Assembly (NCBI GenBank): GCA_006386115.1
Contig: VFIW01000064.1
Location: forward strand, 62,001-126,000
DNA length: 64,000 bases
From: Globisporangium splendens
Lineage: Eukaryota > Oomycota > Peronosporomycetes > Pythiales > Pythiaceae
Direction of reading: 5' to 3'
Within the stretch, counting starts at the first letter, position 1. The number at the start of each line of letters is the position of its first letter. The notes beneath the pieces were generated by a model. That model did not search any database, was not told the DNA's origin, and saw only the letters and a list, made by a program, of their open reading frames with translations. Of the stretch, positions 9,611-18,936 are shown piece by piece. The position numbers and the translations under genes were made by a program.

Positions 9611-9616
9611 TTTCCC
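9572..9616 (-). promoter_or_regulatory. -1 ribosomal frameshift signal, element 2
   Basis: The minus strand shows G GGA AAC (9616–9610) in the gag frame. A 4-nt spacer follows, then a perfect 12-bp stem, CGTCTCAGTAGA (9605–9594) with TCTACTGAGACG (9583–9572), around a 10-nt loop. The gag stop (9597–9595) lies in the stem. The -1 frame runs without a stop into the protease. Confidence 0.88.
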
Positions 9617-10755
9617 TTTCTTGCCGCAGCGGATCTGCCACCTCGATGAGCGTGGTTACCGCGCGGCGGTTGGTAGTCTCTCGCCTGATTTCCAGTGCGA
9701 GGAGCGGACTGCCTTGGAGCGGGACACTTCGACTGATAGTGTCCTCGCTTGCCACAATTGAAGCAGACCACTTCGGCGCTGCTAAGATCCATTGGCATCG
9801 GGCCATGGAAGCGCTGGCTGTTCGTGACTGCTCGGTGGCTGGTATGCGCACCATTGTGGCGGCCAGCGTTCCAATCAGGTCGACTGACTCTGAATGATTG
9901 CTGCTCAACGAGCGCAATGCGGATCGCATCTTCCATCGTGGCCGGCAAGCGTCGGTACAGCTCCTGACGCGCTGGTCCACTGTTGAGGCCGTTGAGAAAC
10001 GCAGGCACTTTCACAGACTCAGGCAAAGGGCTGATCGTGATCGCCGCGCATAGACTTCTCATCTCCTGGATGTACCGTTCCAGCGAGAGCTTCCCTTGTC
10101 TCAAGGAGAAGAAACGACCTTGCAACAGCACTTCGTTGTTCGGAGGCTGATACATGGCGGTGATTTTCGCACGGAAAATATCCCACGTGTCGAACGCACA
10201 CTCATCGGCGAGCAACGTCGAGAATGCCCATTCCGACGCTCGACCGCGCAGGTTCGAGGTGGCGAAAGACACCATCTGCTCGTTGCTGTCGATGAGCTGA
10301 GCCTTGGCGCAACGCTCCACGGCGAGTAGCCAGTGGATGAGCTTGTCGCCATCCGCACCATCGAATTTCGGAGCGTCAATCTTGACAGCTCTTGGGCGGG
10401 GAGTTTGGGACGTGGGTGTCTGAGGCGCAGCAGCCGCACTCGACAAAGACGTGGCTGCACCAGCAACCACAGATACCACTCGCTCGAGCGCTTCACGCGA
10501 CTCAGCAGCTGAGCGCAGCATCTCTGCGGTCAAGCTTGCGGTGGCTTGCATTTGTGCTTGCGCACTTCGCTCTCCTTCGAGGCGCTGAGCGTTCGAGAAG
10601 TTCTCGAACTGCTCGAGTCGAAAGATTTGCTGCTCCGGCGACGCCGAGAGCAACTCTAGCGCGACTTGGTCGCCTAGAGCTTGTGCCATTCGGGTCAGCA
10701 CACTCCGGTGTTCAGCCGAGAGGTGCGGGAACTGCGCAGGGTCAATTGACGCCAT
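9595..10755 (-). CDS. gag: Ty3/gypsy Gag polyprotein, element 2
   Basis: 386 residues from ATG 10755. The N-terminus is alpha-helical and Ala/Gln-rich. The capsid-like core holds IHWLLAVERCAKAQLI and FSLRQGKLSLERYIQEMRSL. The C-terminus carries one CCHC knuckle, CFNCGKRGHYQSKC, and a basic tail. The stop lies 12 nt after the slippery heptamer. It shares the domain order of the element 1 gag but little sequence outside the knuckle, so the two elements are separate families. Confidence 0.93.
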   Translation of the reverse strand: MASIDPAQFPHLSAEHRSVLTRMAQALGDQVALELLSASPEQQIFRLEQFENFSNAQRLEGERSAQAQMQATASLTAEMLRSAAESREALERVVSVVAGAATSLSSAAAAPQTPTSQTPRPRAVKIDAPKFDGADGDKLIHWLLAVERCAKAQLIDSNEQMVSFATSNLRGRASEWAFSTLLADECAFDTWDIFRAKITAMYQPPNNEVLLQGRFFSLRQGKLSLERYIQEMRSLCAAITISPLPESVKVPAFLNGLNSGPARQELYRRLPATMEDAIRIALVEQQSFRVSRPDWNAGRHNGAHTSHRAVTNSQRFHGPMPMDLSSAEVVCFNCGKRGHYQSKCPAPRQSAPRTGNQARDYQPPRGNHAHRGGRSAAARKGNGTSQ

Positions 10756-10809
10756 GGTGAATCCTTGAGGAAGCGATTCAGGCAGTCACCTCTGCCGGGT
10801 CGTAGATTG

Positions 10810-10825
10810 ACTACGAGTGCTACCA
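10810..10825 (-). other. Primer binding site, element 2
   Basis: On the minus strand, TGGTAGCACTCGTAGT starts 2 nt after the LTR end. The same opening is seen in element 1, so both probably use the same unidentified tRNA primer. Confidence 0.72.
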
Positions 10826-10827
10826 GT

Positions 10828-11375
10828 TGCAACCGGACACTTCCGAGTTACGCAGCACGGTACGTGTGTGAGGAAGCGTGTGCACGACTTCTCTCAAGGA
10901 CTCTGTTCCAAGAGCTGTTGCCTGCTTCCTGCAGTGCAACGATCGGTTACCTATAGATCTCTATAGAGTAACCGTCAATAACTAAAGACTTAGTCAGAGG
11001 TAAAAATGGAACTGTTTATTTGTTGGGGGTTGCCCTTTGCAGGATACCCTGAGTTATCTTTAGTTCACTATCTAGCATAGTGAACCTCCGCTTATTTCAA
11101 TGTGGACATAAGTGAATGGCTCTGAATTGCCGTGTTATTCAATTGGTCTAAAAGCATATAGTTTTAGCCTATGAGAGTCGTGTCTGTGACCGGCCTCTAA
11201 TCAGAGTAGCTTGGCTACCTTTGTGGTTCGAGTAAGTGCGGCGAACCTAATGGATCGGCTGCTTTGGTGTTTCTCGTAGCTAAGTACGGAAACTTTAGTT
11301 GCATGCGGACTTAGTCCAATGCCAACAGATTGAGCTAAGTTGCTGCGGTGCAACTTAGCGTGTGACCCCGTTACA
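10828..11375 (-). repeat. 5' LTR of element 2
   Basis: 548-bp LTR, TGCAACCGG to CCCGTTACA on the plus strand, nearly identical to 2833–3379. It precedes the primer binding site and gag on the minus strand, so the promoter of element 2 should lie here. Confidence 0.92.
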
Positions 11376-11598
11376 TCATCACTCTGTACTGATTAGTACA
11401 TGTGAACAACATTCTGCACTGATCAGCACAGAGAGCCCTCGTGACGTCATGGATGACGTCACATGTGCATGTGGGGACTGTCGTACCGTAATCCCTTTGT
11501 TGTTTGTCTCTCCACAATGCACACTGAAGGTGGTGAGTGGGACACTAAATCTGTGAACAGATCCACCTTCATGTAATGGCTAGGTATAGCCCATTACA
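11376..11598 (-). repeat. LTR B, proximal part (resumes after element 2)
   Basis: Continuation of the LTR interrupted at 2832. It matches LTR A 2260–2481 with scattered differences and ends GCCCATTACA at 11598. On the minus strand this is the outer TG end of the nested structure. It lies directly against a truncated FAR1-like coding segment. Confidence 0.85.
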
Positions 11599-11765
11599 GT
11601 CCTCAAGTGGATGACAGCGTATCCGTGACCTCGTGCAAATTCGTTTATTGCCTTTTGGACCTCCTCTGGTGTATGGAACGAAGCTTCGGGATGGCATGGC
11701 ATCTCTCGTGTTGATCCTTGCGGTTGTACGACATGCGTTGTTGTACTATCAGCAACATTGTTCAT
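11599..11765 (-). pseudogene. FAR1/MULE-like gene fragment cut by LTR B
   Basis: From ATG 11765 the frame reads about 55 residues and then enters the LTR, where it soon stops. The segment FHTPEEVQKAINEFARGHG resembles the start of FAR1-type DNA-binding domains that open oomycete Mutator-like transposases. The LTR insertion at 11598 removed the rest; the remainder, if kept, would lie beyond the left edge of the window. The identification rests on a short stretch. Confidence 0.5.
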
Positions 11766-12509
11766 TCTTGTAGGCGGAGTAATGAGATGTGGTGTAATTG
11801 GTCACCGCTATTGCCATGTGCGCTTATGTTTTAGGGGCGTCCCTGCTTCGAATCAAATGCTGAAATAGATAGTGGGGACCATTTTAAGCGTCCTTAGCTG
11901 CAGTATCTTTTCCAGCAACGCACCTATTTTCGTGACTGTACCATATCCTTGGTACAATTTATTAATTTTGAGAGTTAGAGGTAGTGCCATTATCAACAGG
12001 GGTAATGCAGATATCACATCCCAGCGCAAACTCAATGCGATGCTGCTAGTGGCAAACGCTCAAAAGGAGCCACCGCACGACACAGCAAAGACAACACATC
12101 CAGAGGTAACTGAGACGGACAACCTCTCATACAGCATGATGTCACCCAAGTAATACGCAACTCAATCTCAACACGAGCACAACACTGCGTTAGACAATCG
12201 ATGTAAAGTATAACTCTGCAGATTGAGAAGGCACTCGGTCTAATTCTAGTAATATAGACAACTTTCAATTTAGCAAGAGCTTCACTTGGTTGTTGAATGC
12301 TGCAGCCCACAGACTAGAAAGTTCGCACCTTCACCTGCGCGAACTTTGCACTCAGCACCTCGCAAAGTGCGAAACCCTCTCTAACTAAGGTTTAAAAAGG
12401 TAATTTCGTGTGTCACTCATATCTACTGTATTTAAACAGGTAGTCAATATAAACAGGTAGTGTTCCACGAAAGAGCACGAAGAGCTGACTGATCATTTTC
12501 CAAGTCTGC
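11766..12509. other. Intergenic, no gene supported
   Basis: Only short frames without recognisable motifs are present. The stretch next to 12,500 should contain the promoter of the ankyrin gene, but no element is clear. Confidence 0.5.
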
Positions 12510-14369
12510 ATGATGCCGCGTCCAAGGCGCACGAATGCGCCGGAACCTGCGCCGATGCTGGTGCCTGCGGCCGCACCCCTGGCGCCCATGACGACGGCGC
12601 TGGTCGTGTGCCGCCTCGTGCCGCAGCTGGAGGCGCTCGCGCACGTCGTGAGCGAGTTTCTGGACCACGGCGTGGCGCCGAAATGGAGCTTTGAGCGTGC
12701 GTGCGAGCACAACTTCCTGCACTTGCTGCGGCGCCTCGTCGCGCGTCTGCCAGCCGATTTGGATCCTTACTATCGTGGGCTACTGTTCAGCGAGGGAGTC
12801 GTTTACGCCGTGCGCCATGACAACCTGACGATGGTGCAGTGGCTCTCACAGGCGTTTTGTCCGTACGGGATGCCTGTGAAGGGCATCGAGGAAGCTGCGC
12901 GTCGAGGCAATCTGGAAATCCTCGGGTGGCTGAACGAACACCACGAGAACGTTGTGTGGAGCTCGCGGTTTCTCGACATTGCCGCCGGGAATGGACAGCT
13001 GGAGACTCTCCAGTGGCTCAAGGCGCACACGGAGCAGTGGTGGAACGACGATGCGATGCAGCTGGCGGTCAAGAATGGGCATCTCGAGGTCGTGCAATGG
13101 CTCCATCAGCACACGATCAAGATTTACGGGAAAGCGGTTCATACAGCGATCAGAATGGGCGACCTCGAGACGATGAAATTCCTGTTTGAGCGGGGATATC
13201 AAATCAAGATGAGCCGGCGTGTGATGAATGAAGTGGCGGCGAAAAACCAGTTGGAGGTGCTCAAGTGGCTTCACCAAAAGAAGCTTTCGATCTCGACCCC
13301 AGACGCCATGGATTGCGCCGCGGAGCAGGGTCATGTCCACATCGCACAATGGCTGCTGGAAAATCACTTGGACGGATGCACGATCCGGGCAATGGATAGT
13401 GCGGCGACAAATGGCCACCTCAACATGGTGAAATGGTTGCACTCCAAGCGACCAGAAGGATGTTCCCGTCATGCTATGAACGGTGCAGCGGCAAATGGTC
13501 ACCTCAAAGTCGTGCAGTGGTTACATAGGTACCGGTACGAAGGCTGCACGGTGCGTGCGATGAATGTTGCTGCTTCCCGCGGGTTCCTCCCCGTCGTGAA
13601 ATGGCTCCATGACAACCGCAGAGAAGGCTGCTCGGTCGATGCCATGGACGGTGCAGCAGCTAATGGTCAGCTCGAGGTACTCCAGTGGCTGCATATGCAC
13701 CGAAATGAAGGGTGCACAACGAATGCGATGGATCGAGCTGCAGCGAATGGGCACTTGACAATTGTAGAATGGCTTCACAACCATCGCGATGAAGGTTGTA
13801 CTCCGGATGCCATGGACCGTGCGGCTGGAAACGGTCACTTGGAGATTGTACAGTGGCTGCATGAGAACAGACCGGAGGGATGCACGCCTCGTGCAATGGA
13901 TCTTGCGGCCTTGAACGGGTATCTGCATACAATGGAATGGCTTCATGAGAATCGATTCGAAGGTTGCACGTCAAACGCAATGGACTATGCTGCCGCGAGT
14001 GGCCATCTTCATGTGGTGAAATGGCTTCATACCAACACGTTTCAAGGATGCACGACTGAGGCAATGGACAAAGCGAGTTCGCTGGAAATGGTTCGCTGGT
14101 TGCACGAGAATCGAACCGAGGGATGCACGACGAAGGCGATGGACCGCGCAGCGGCGAACGACGACTTCGACATTATGCTGTATCTTCATGCACACCGGCG
14201 CGAAGGATGTACGGAGGAAGCTGCATGGAAAACAGCACAGAATGACCAGTTGGAGGTGCTCCAGTGGTTGATTCACAACTATCCCGAACGCGTACCGATC
14301 CGAAATTTACGCTCGATGTACCGCAGTCGAAAGTACTTTACAGCAATGCTGCAGCGCATGGGGTACTAG
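12510..14369 (+). CDS. Ankyrin-like repeat protein, intact
   Basis: 619 residues, single exon from ATG 12510. A proline/alanine-rich start is followed by a short alpha-helical cap (CRLVPQLEALAHVVSEFLD) and about 18 repeats. The period is 28 residues, shorter than the usual 33, with consensus AMDxAAxNGHLxVVxWLH and a tail of ExNRxEGCT. One unit near 14,070 is short by three residues. The repeats form a solenoid for protein binding, and the partner is unknown. Three further loci in the window (24,628, 61,521 and 62,279) belong to the same family, and all are broken. No signal peptide or membrane segment is seen. Confidence 0.92.
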   Translation: MMPRPRRTNAPEPAPMLVPAAAPLAPMTTALVVCRLVPQLEALAHVVSEFLDHGVAPKWSFERACEHNFLHLLRRLVARLPADLDPYYRGLLFSEGVVYAVRHDNLTMVQWLSQAFCPYGMPVKGIEEAARRGNLEILGWLNEHHENVVWSSRFLDIAAGNGQLETLQWLKAHTEQWWNDDAMQLAVKNGHLEVVQWLHQHTIKIYGKAVHTAIRMGDLETMKFLFERGYQIKMSRRVMNEVAAKNQLEVLKWLHQKKLSISTPDAMDCAAEQGHVHIAQWLLENHLDGCTIRAMDSAATNGHLNMVKWLHSKRPEGCSRHAMNGAAANGHLKVVQWLHRYRYEGCTVRAMNVAASRGFLPVVKWLHDNRREGCSVDAMDGAAANGQLEVLQWLHMHRNEGCTTNAMDRAAANGHLTIVEWLHNHRDEGCTPDAMDRAAGNGHLEIVQWLHENRPEGCTPRAMDLAALNGYLHTMEWLHENRFEGCTSNAMDYAAASGHLHVVKWLHTNTFQGCTTEAMDKASSLEMVRWLHENRTEGCTTKAMDRAAANDDFDIMLYLHAHRREGCTEEAAWKTAQNDQLEVLQWLIHNYPERVPIRNLRSMYRSRKYFTAMLQRMGY

Positions 14370-15204
14370 TGTTTTGTTGAGAGGGTACTAGCGCTTTTTG
14401 CAGCTTTATATTTCGAAGTACATAGTCAGAATAGAGTGTGCGTACGATCCTAGAATTGCGCATGGAGAAGTCAAAGCTATTCTGCGCGAATTCTCAGTGC
14501 AATATCCACGTGACATCCATCGCCCAAGCAAGTATGTTTCATTGACACTTCTTAATCCATATGCCTGCCAGATGTCTGTTTTTGCAAACAGGATGCATCA
14601 ATGACACGGACCATAAAGATCCTCTTTGTGGTCGATCTTTGGGCAGTTCCGGCTGAGAACCACGAGGCTTTTGAGTGGCTGATAGTTGCGTCAGTATCTT
14701 TTGTCGTGGCGTCCACAAATGTGATTGTATATCCTGTGTTGTCATCTTGTGTTGGTTCGTCCCTTGTTTGAAGTTCCAGCAGATCTTTTTTGGGAACGTT
14801 GGGGACAGACTGTATCATGGTCGTAACAATCCAAGAAAAATGAGAGTGCTGGTCGTTCTGTGGTTTGGGTGGCGAGCAGCCAATGGGCAAGCACAAGGGA
14901 CTTCAACTCCTGGCTAGGCAGCCACCATCTCACTTCCTGAAGCACATCCTGTGTGAATTAGGATTTATTGAATCTGATCCTACACCTATTTTAAAAGCAT
15001 GGTATCATGCTGCAGCATGTGCTCTGAAAATTAGTATACCCATACAATGTAAATATTGTCGGTTGCATCTATCGCGAAGCAAAGGAAAGATTACAAAAAA
15101 ATCCCCCCTCCAGATCCAAAAAAGGGAAACCTCGCAGCATTCTGCTCAGTGCGGAACTCGACTCTTGAAGCAAGGAAGAAGCTGCGACTGGCAACCGAAG
15201 CACG
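14370..15204. other. Intergenic, no gene supported
   Basis: A minus-strand frame of 114 codons (14552–14896) has protein-like composition but no motif recognised here. It may be an old transposon fragment. The last 100–200 bp should hold the helicase promoter. Confidence 0.4.
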
Positions 15205-18200
15205 ATGGGCGACAAGTCCGATATGCACGACGTCAACTGGCAGAAGATCTGGCCCGACCGCATGCCCGTGATCCTGCGCGACCTGGCGCCGACGAATCCG
15301 TTCAACCCGCGCAACCTCTGGCCGGAGGAGCAGGATGACGCGGCCGACAAGGGCAAGGACGCCGCCGCGCCGACGGACGACAAGAAGAAAGGCGGTAAAG
15401 ACAAAGGCGGCGCGGCGCCGGCGGCCAAGCTGAAGAAGGCCGATTTGATCCGTATGCAGGTCGCGAAGGACAAGTTCGAGAAGCAGAGCAAGGTGGACGA
15501 AGAGAAGCTCGCAAATGTGAAAAAGTCCATGAACTTGCTCACGATGAAGATGGTGACGCCCACAGGACGATTGAAGCAGTTGTACGAGATCCTCCGTGAT
15601 CTCTGCAAGAAGAAGGAATACACGGATGCGATTGATACGCTGTGGGAGATCCAGCGCACGAAGCTGATCCGCGAACGACCAGTGTTGGGTCCTGACGGAC
15701 GCAAGAAGACCGACAAGCAGAAGAAGGTTGAGGAAGACGAAGATGCGAAACTGAGAGACGATCTGCTCGCTGTGCACAAGAAGTACCGCAAGTACGTGAA
15801 GATTGTGAACGACTATTTGGAAGGCCGTGACTTGATTGAGTTCCAGCTGACCGAAATGTCTGATCGCTTGCCGCCGCTGAACATGCACCACATGAACAAG
15901 TTCATCCTTGATGACTGGCAGCGAACTGTCCTCGGCCACGTCGACCAAAATCACTCGATGATTGTGTGTGCACCAACGAGTAGTGGCAAGACCGTGCTCT
16001 CTTCGTATGTGTCTGTTGTTGGAGGGAAGGTGCTTTTCATTGTGCCAACGGATCCTTTGGCGTGGCAAGTTGCCGCTCTTTTCCAGGCTATGGTCAAGGG
16101 TACGGTGGCTTTGATCACGGAAGGTACCACTTTCCTTCCTCAAGGATTCCGTATTGCTGTTGGTACTCCGCGAGCTGTCGAATCCACATTGGTCGATATT
16201 GGCTACGATTTCCAGTACGCTGTGTATGATGAAGTCCACGACTTGAACGGAGCTGAAGGTGATGCGTTTGAGCGTATTATCAAGGCTGTTACGTGTCCGT
16301 TCTTGGCTCTTTCGGCTACGATTGGAAATGCGAAAAAGCTGCAATGCTGGTGGCAATCCCACCATCCTCGTGAGGTCCACTTGATGGAATACAAGGGGCG
16401 TTTCATCAATTTGCAGCGATTAATCTGGCAAGAAGAGACCAAAGAAGATGACAAGAAGAAGCAGGAATTGGTCTCGCTGCACCCATGTGCTGGTATTACC
16501 CTCGAATATCTGACGAAGGACGGCTTTGAATCTGGTGACCTGGCGTTTACTCCTCGTGACACCTTTGCTCTTTGGAAAGCCATGAAGAAGTATTATGCTT
16601 TGGAACTGGTTGAAGATGTTGATCCTCACAAGTTCTTTGCTGAAAAGGATGAAACTGAAGATGCTGCTTCAAAGACGGCGAAGAAGGACAAGAAGTCTTC
16701 TAAGAGCTCGAAGAAAGAGAAAGAGAAGAGCTCGAAGAAGAGCAAGTCAAAGAAGGGAGAAGAAGACGATGATGGCGATTATGAACTCGACCTCGGAAAG
16801 CGATCCCACCGCATTACGTTGTTGGAATCGAAGCAGTACGAGGATGTCGTAAAAAGACGCTTGCAGGAGCTTTCTGTAAAGGAACCCAAGGCTACTCAGG
16901 AGCTATTGGATTTCTTTGCGCCTCCAGAAAGTCTGAAAAATGCGACTTTCGAGGCCATCAGTGTCTCCGACTCTTCCCCGAAGTCGTCCGTTGACGTGTA
17001 CGGCTTGATCAATGAACTGAGCGCAAAGAATCTTGTGCCTGCAATTGCTTTCCAGCTTGATTCAGTCCGATGTCGCCAACTGTTCGACCAGTTGCTTGCG
17101 TCGATTGAGGCTGCAGAAGCAGCAAAGTATCCGAACTTTCGAGAAAAAGTGCAATTAGAGTATGCTGAGTGGGAGAAGAACCAAGCTGCCGCGAAGAAAC
17201 GTGAAGCGAAGGTCAAGGCAAAGGACAAAGAAGATACCGAGCGCGAATCCCAGGCCTTCGAGGAAAAGGCAGCGCCAGACATCTACGCCCCTCACCCTGA
17301 CTTTGTGTTGACTCCACATGGATACCGTCTTACTGCTACTGAGTTTAAAGAAATCAAATGGCAGCTTCGTCGAGAGTTGTCAGAGGACTCCGATGATGGT
17401 CATCCTTTGGTACGATCACTGCGTCGAGGCATTGGCATTTACAACCAGAACCTTCCAGCAGCGTACTTGCGTATTGTGCAGTCGCTAGCACAAGCTGGTC
17501 GATTAGCTGTCGTCTTCTCTGACGATTCATTGGCTTACGGTGTGAACATGCCTTTCCGTACGTGCTGCTTCTGCGAAGACACTTCCGAAGAGATTTTGAC
17601 GTCGCTCATGGTTCAGCAGATGGCTGGTCGTGCCGGTCGTCGTGGTCTTGACCGTCAAGGCAATCTCGTCTTTGCGGGTCTTTCGTGGTCTCGTATTCAG
17701 TTCCTCATGCGCGGTCTTCTTCCTGACGTCACGGGCCGAAAGTCACTCTATCCGACGATTGCACTGCAACGTCTTCTGTCTACTCACATTGACGGGGACA
17801 TCATGCAGAGAATTGTTTCGCACCCACTTACCGAGTACATGGCTGGCGACGGTGTGGAGGCGTCTGCTCCATCTTCTCCAAAGAAGCAAGCTACTTATTT
17901 GAGCAAGTCGATCAGATGGATGGATCACTTTGGTCTGCTGACGCCTGAATTGAAGCTTGCTGTTGATCGCCCAGTGGCGAAACTGGTCTGGGAATGCCGT
18001 GATGATTCTGCAGAAGCGTTGGGAATCTTCTGGATTCTGGATGGTTTGCTCAAGGAGTTCCACCACAAGCCTGGTGATCAAATTGCGCTGCAGCTTGCCC
18101 TCTTTAACATGGTTCTTCGTGTTGTCGGACGTGAGAAATACCACGAGGAATATGCGCACGCATCGCAACTCGCCCCACTTCCTGGACAAGAAGAAGCCTG

Positions 18201-18525
18201 GGAAAAGGTGACAAGAATTTTGGAAACGTACCAAGAAAAGCTTGATCAACTCGGAGATGACTGCCCTGAAGAGCTGCGTCTGCGTGTGTCGCTTTCGGAG
18301 TCATTGGATGGTTACGTTTTCCGTACGGTGGTTGACAACTTGATCCCGTCAGGGTTGGGCACGTCGCAGTTGAATCTGATCAAGAAGCGCTTGCGTCATG
18401 TTGGTGATCGTTTGCGTTTGATGCACAACCTGCTCATGTACAGTGGACGCTACGGTGAACTGGAAGAAATCGTGCGAAAGTGTTTCCGTCGTATCAAGTG
18501 GATTTTGATTGATTCGGAAGTGTAA
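15205..18525 (+). CDS. DExH-box RNA helicase, DDX60/Ski2-like
   Basis: 1,106 residues in one exon. Helicase motifs in order: Q-like lead-in (LDDWQRTVLGHVDQNHS), motif I CAPTSSGKT near residue 255, motif II YDEVHD (a DEVH box), motif III LSATIG, and in the second domain SLAYGVNMPFRTCCF and QMAGRAGRRGLDRQG (motifs V and VI). This combination fits the Ski2-like branch that contains DDX60, cytoplasmic RNA helicases linked in animals to antiviral RNA sensing. The N-terminus is charged. A Lys/Ser-rich insert (KDKKSSKSSKKEKEKSS) lies near residues 495–520 between the two RecA domains. The protein is shorter than animal DDX60 (about 1,700) and lacks its long N-terminal region. Confidence 0.9.
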   Translation: MGDKSDMHDVNWQKIWPDRMPVILRDLAPTNPFNPRNLWPEEQDDAADKGKDAAAPTDDKKKGGKDKGGAAPAAKLKKADLIRMQVAKDKFEKQSKVDEEKLANVKKSMNLLTMKMVTPTGRLKQLYEILRDLCKKKEYTDAIDTLWEIQRTKLIRERPVLGPDGRKKTDKQKKVEEDEDAKLRDDLLAVHKKYRKYVKIVNDYLEGRDLIEFQLTEMSDRLPPLNMHHMNKFILDDWQRTVLGHVDQNHSMIVCAPTSSGKTVLSSYVSVVGGKVLFIVPTDPLAWQVAALFQAMVKGTVALITEGTTFLPQGFRIAVGTPRAVESTLVDIGYDFQYAVYDEVHDLNGAEGDAFERIIKAVTCPFLALSATIGNAKKLQCWWQSHHPREVHLMEYKGRFINLQRLIWQEETKEDDKKKQELVSLHPCAGITLEYLTKDGFESGDLAFTPRDTFALWKAMKKYYALELVEDVDPHKFFAEKDETEDAASKTAKKDKKSSKSSKKEKEKSSKKSKSKKGEEDDDGDYELDLGKRSHRITLLESKQYEDVVKRRLQELSVKEPKATQELLDFFAPPESLKNATFEAISVSDSSPKSSVDVYGLINELSAKNLVPAIAFQLDSVRCRQLFDQLLASIEAAEAAKYPNFREKVQLEYAEWEKNQAAAKKREAKVKAKDKEDTERESQAFEEKAAPDIYAPHPDFVLTPHGYRLTATEFKEIKWQLRRELSEDSDDGHPLVRSLRRGIGIYNQNLPAAYLRIVQSLAQAGRLAVVFSDDSLAYGVNMPFRTCCFCEDTSEEILTSLMVQQMAGRAGRRGLDRQGNLVFAGLSWSRIQFLMRGLLPDVTGRKSLYPTIALQRLLSTHIDGDIMQRIVSHPLTEYMAGDGVEASAPSSPKKQATYLSKSIRWMDHFGLLTPELKLAVDRPVAKLVWECRDDSAEALGIFWILDGLLKEFHHKPGDQIALQLALFNMVLRVVGREKYHEEYAHASQLAPLPGQEEAWEKVTRILETYQEKLDQLGDDCPEELRLRVSLSESLDGYVFRTVVDNLIPSGLGTSQLNLIKKRLRHVGDRLRLMHNLLMYSGRYGELEEIVRKCFRRIKWILIDSEV

Positions 18526-18936
18526 GCGGTTGATTGCGCGACGCATACCTGGGAGTTGTCGACCAACTTGGTGGTTTCCATTTGAAATCAAGCTTTCTTT
18601 CCCAAAAGTAATCACCATTCATATGGTCAAGAGCACTTCAATCGAGTGCAAACAAGATATGAAGGAATACAGCTGAAGAGCAAAGACAAAAAGAGAAGAC
18701 ACAGATTGGCATCAGAAGAATTTACTTCATAAGCTTCATGAATGGTAAAGGCATTTATCCTTTGCAATGATGAATCGATAATCATTCAGCGGTTCTAACT
18801 TGTTCCGAGTGGTTTCAGGCATCCTCCAATTACAGTTTTCTTTTTCCTTGCGAGGGGTTACAATCGCGACTCTAGAAATTTGCACATTGCGCATTTGTTG
18901 CCGCGACTGCAAGTCAGCGTCCTCGCGCCTGGCAAC
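18526..18936. other. Intergenic, nothing recognised
   Basis: Short AT-richer spacer between two plus-strand genes. No motif is supported. Confidence 0.5.

Larger units (their letters stand above)
2833..11375 (-). mobile_element. Complete Ty3/gypsy chromovirus, element 2
   Basis: An 8.5-kb LTR retrotransposon. It has nearly identical LTRs of 547 and 548 bp (2833–3379 and 10828–11375), a purine-rich tract next to the 3' LTR, a primer binding site next to the 5' LTR, gag, pol with a chromodomain, and an extra antisense ORF. It sits inside LTR B. The LTRs differ at only a few positions and the ORFs are intact, so the insertion is young and may be functional. No clean target duplication is visible: the flanks read CATCATTCACGTG on the left and TCATCACTCTG on the right. 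Confidence 0.92.

Noticed and set aside
12846..13502. Minus-strand frame of 218 codons
   Set aside because: Antisense shadow of the ankyrin repeats. Its own periodicity follows the 84-bp DNA repeat.
14552..14896. Minus-strand 114-codon frame
   Set aside because: Protein-like but without any recognisable motif, conserved neighbour or start context.
15091..16380. Long minus-strand frame (429 codons) opposite the helicase
   Set aside because: No domain, and composition typical of an antisense shadow. The plus strand carries the complete helicase motifs.
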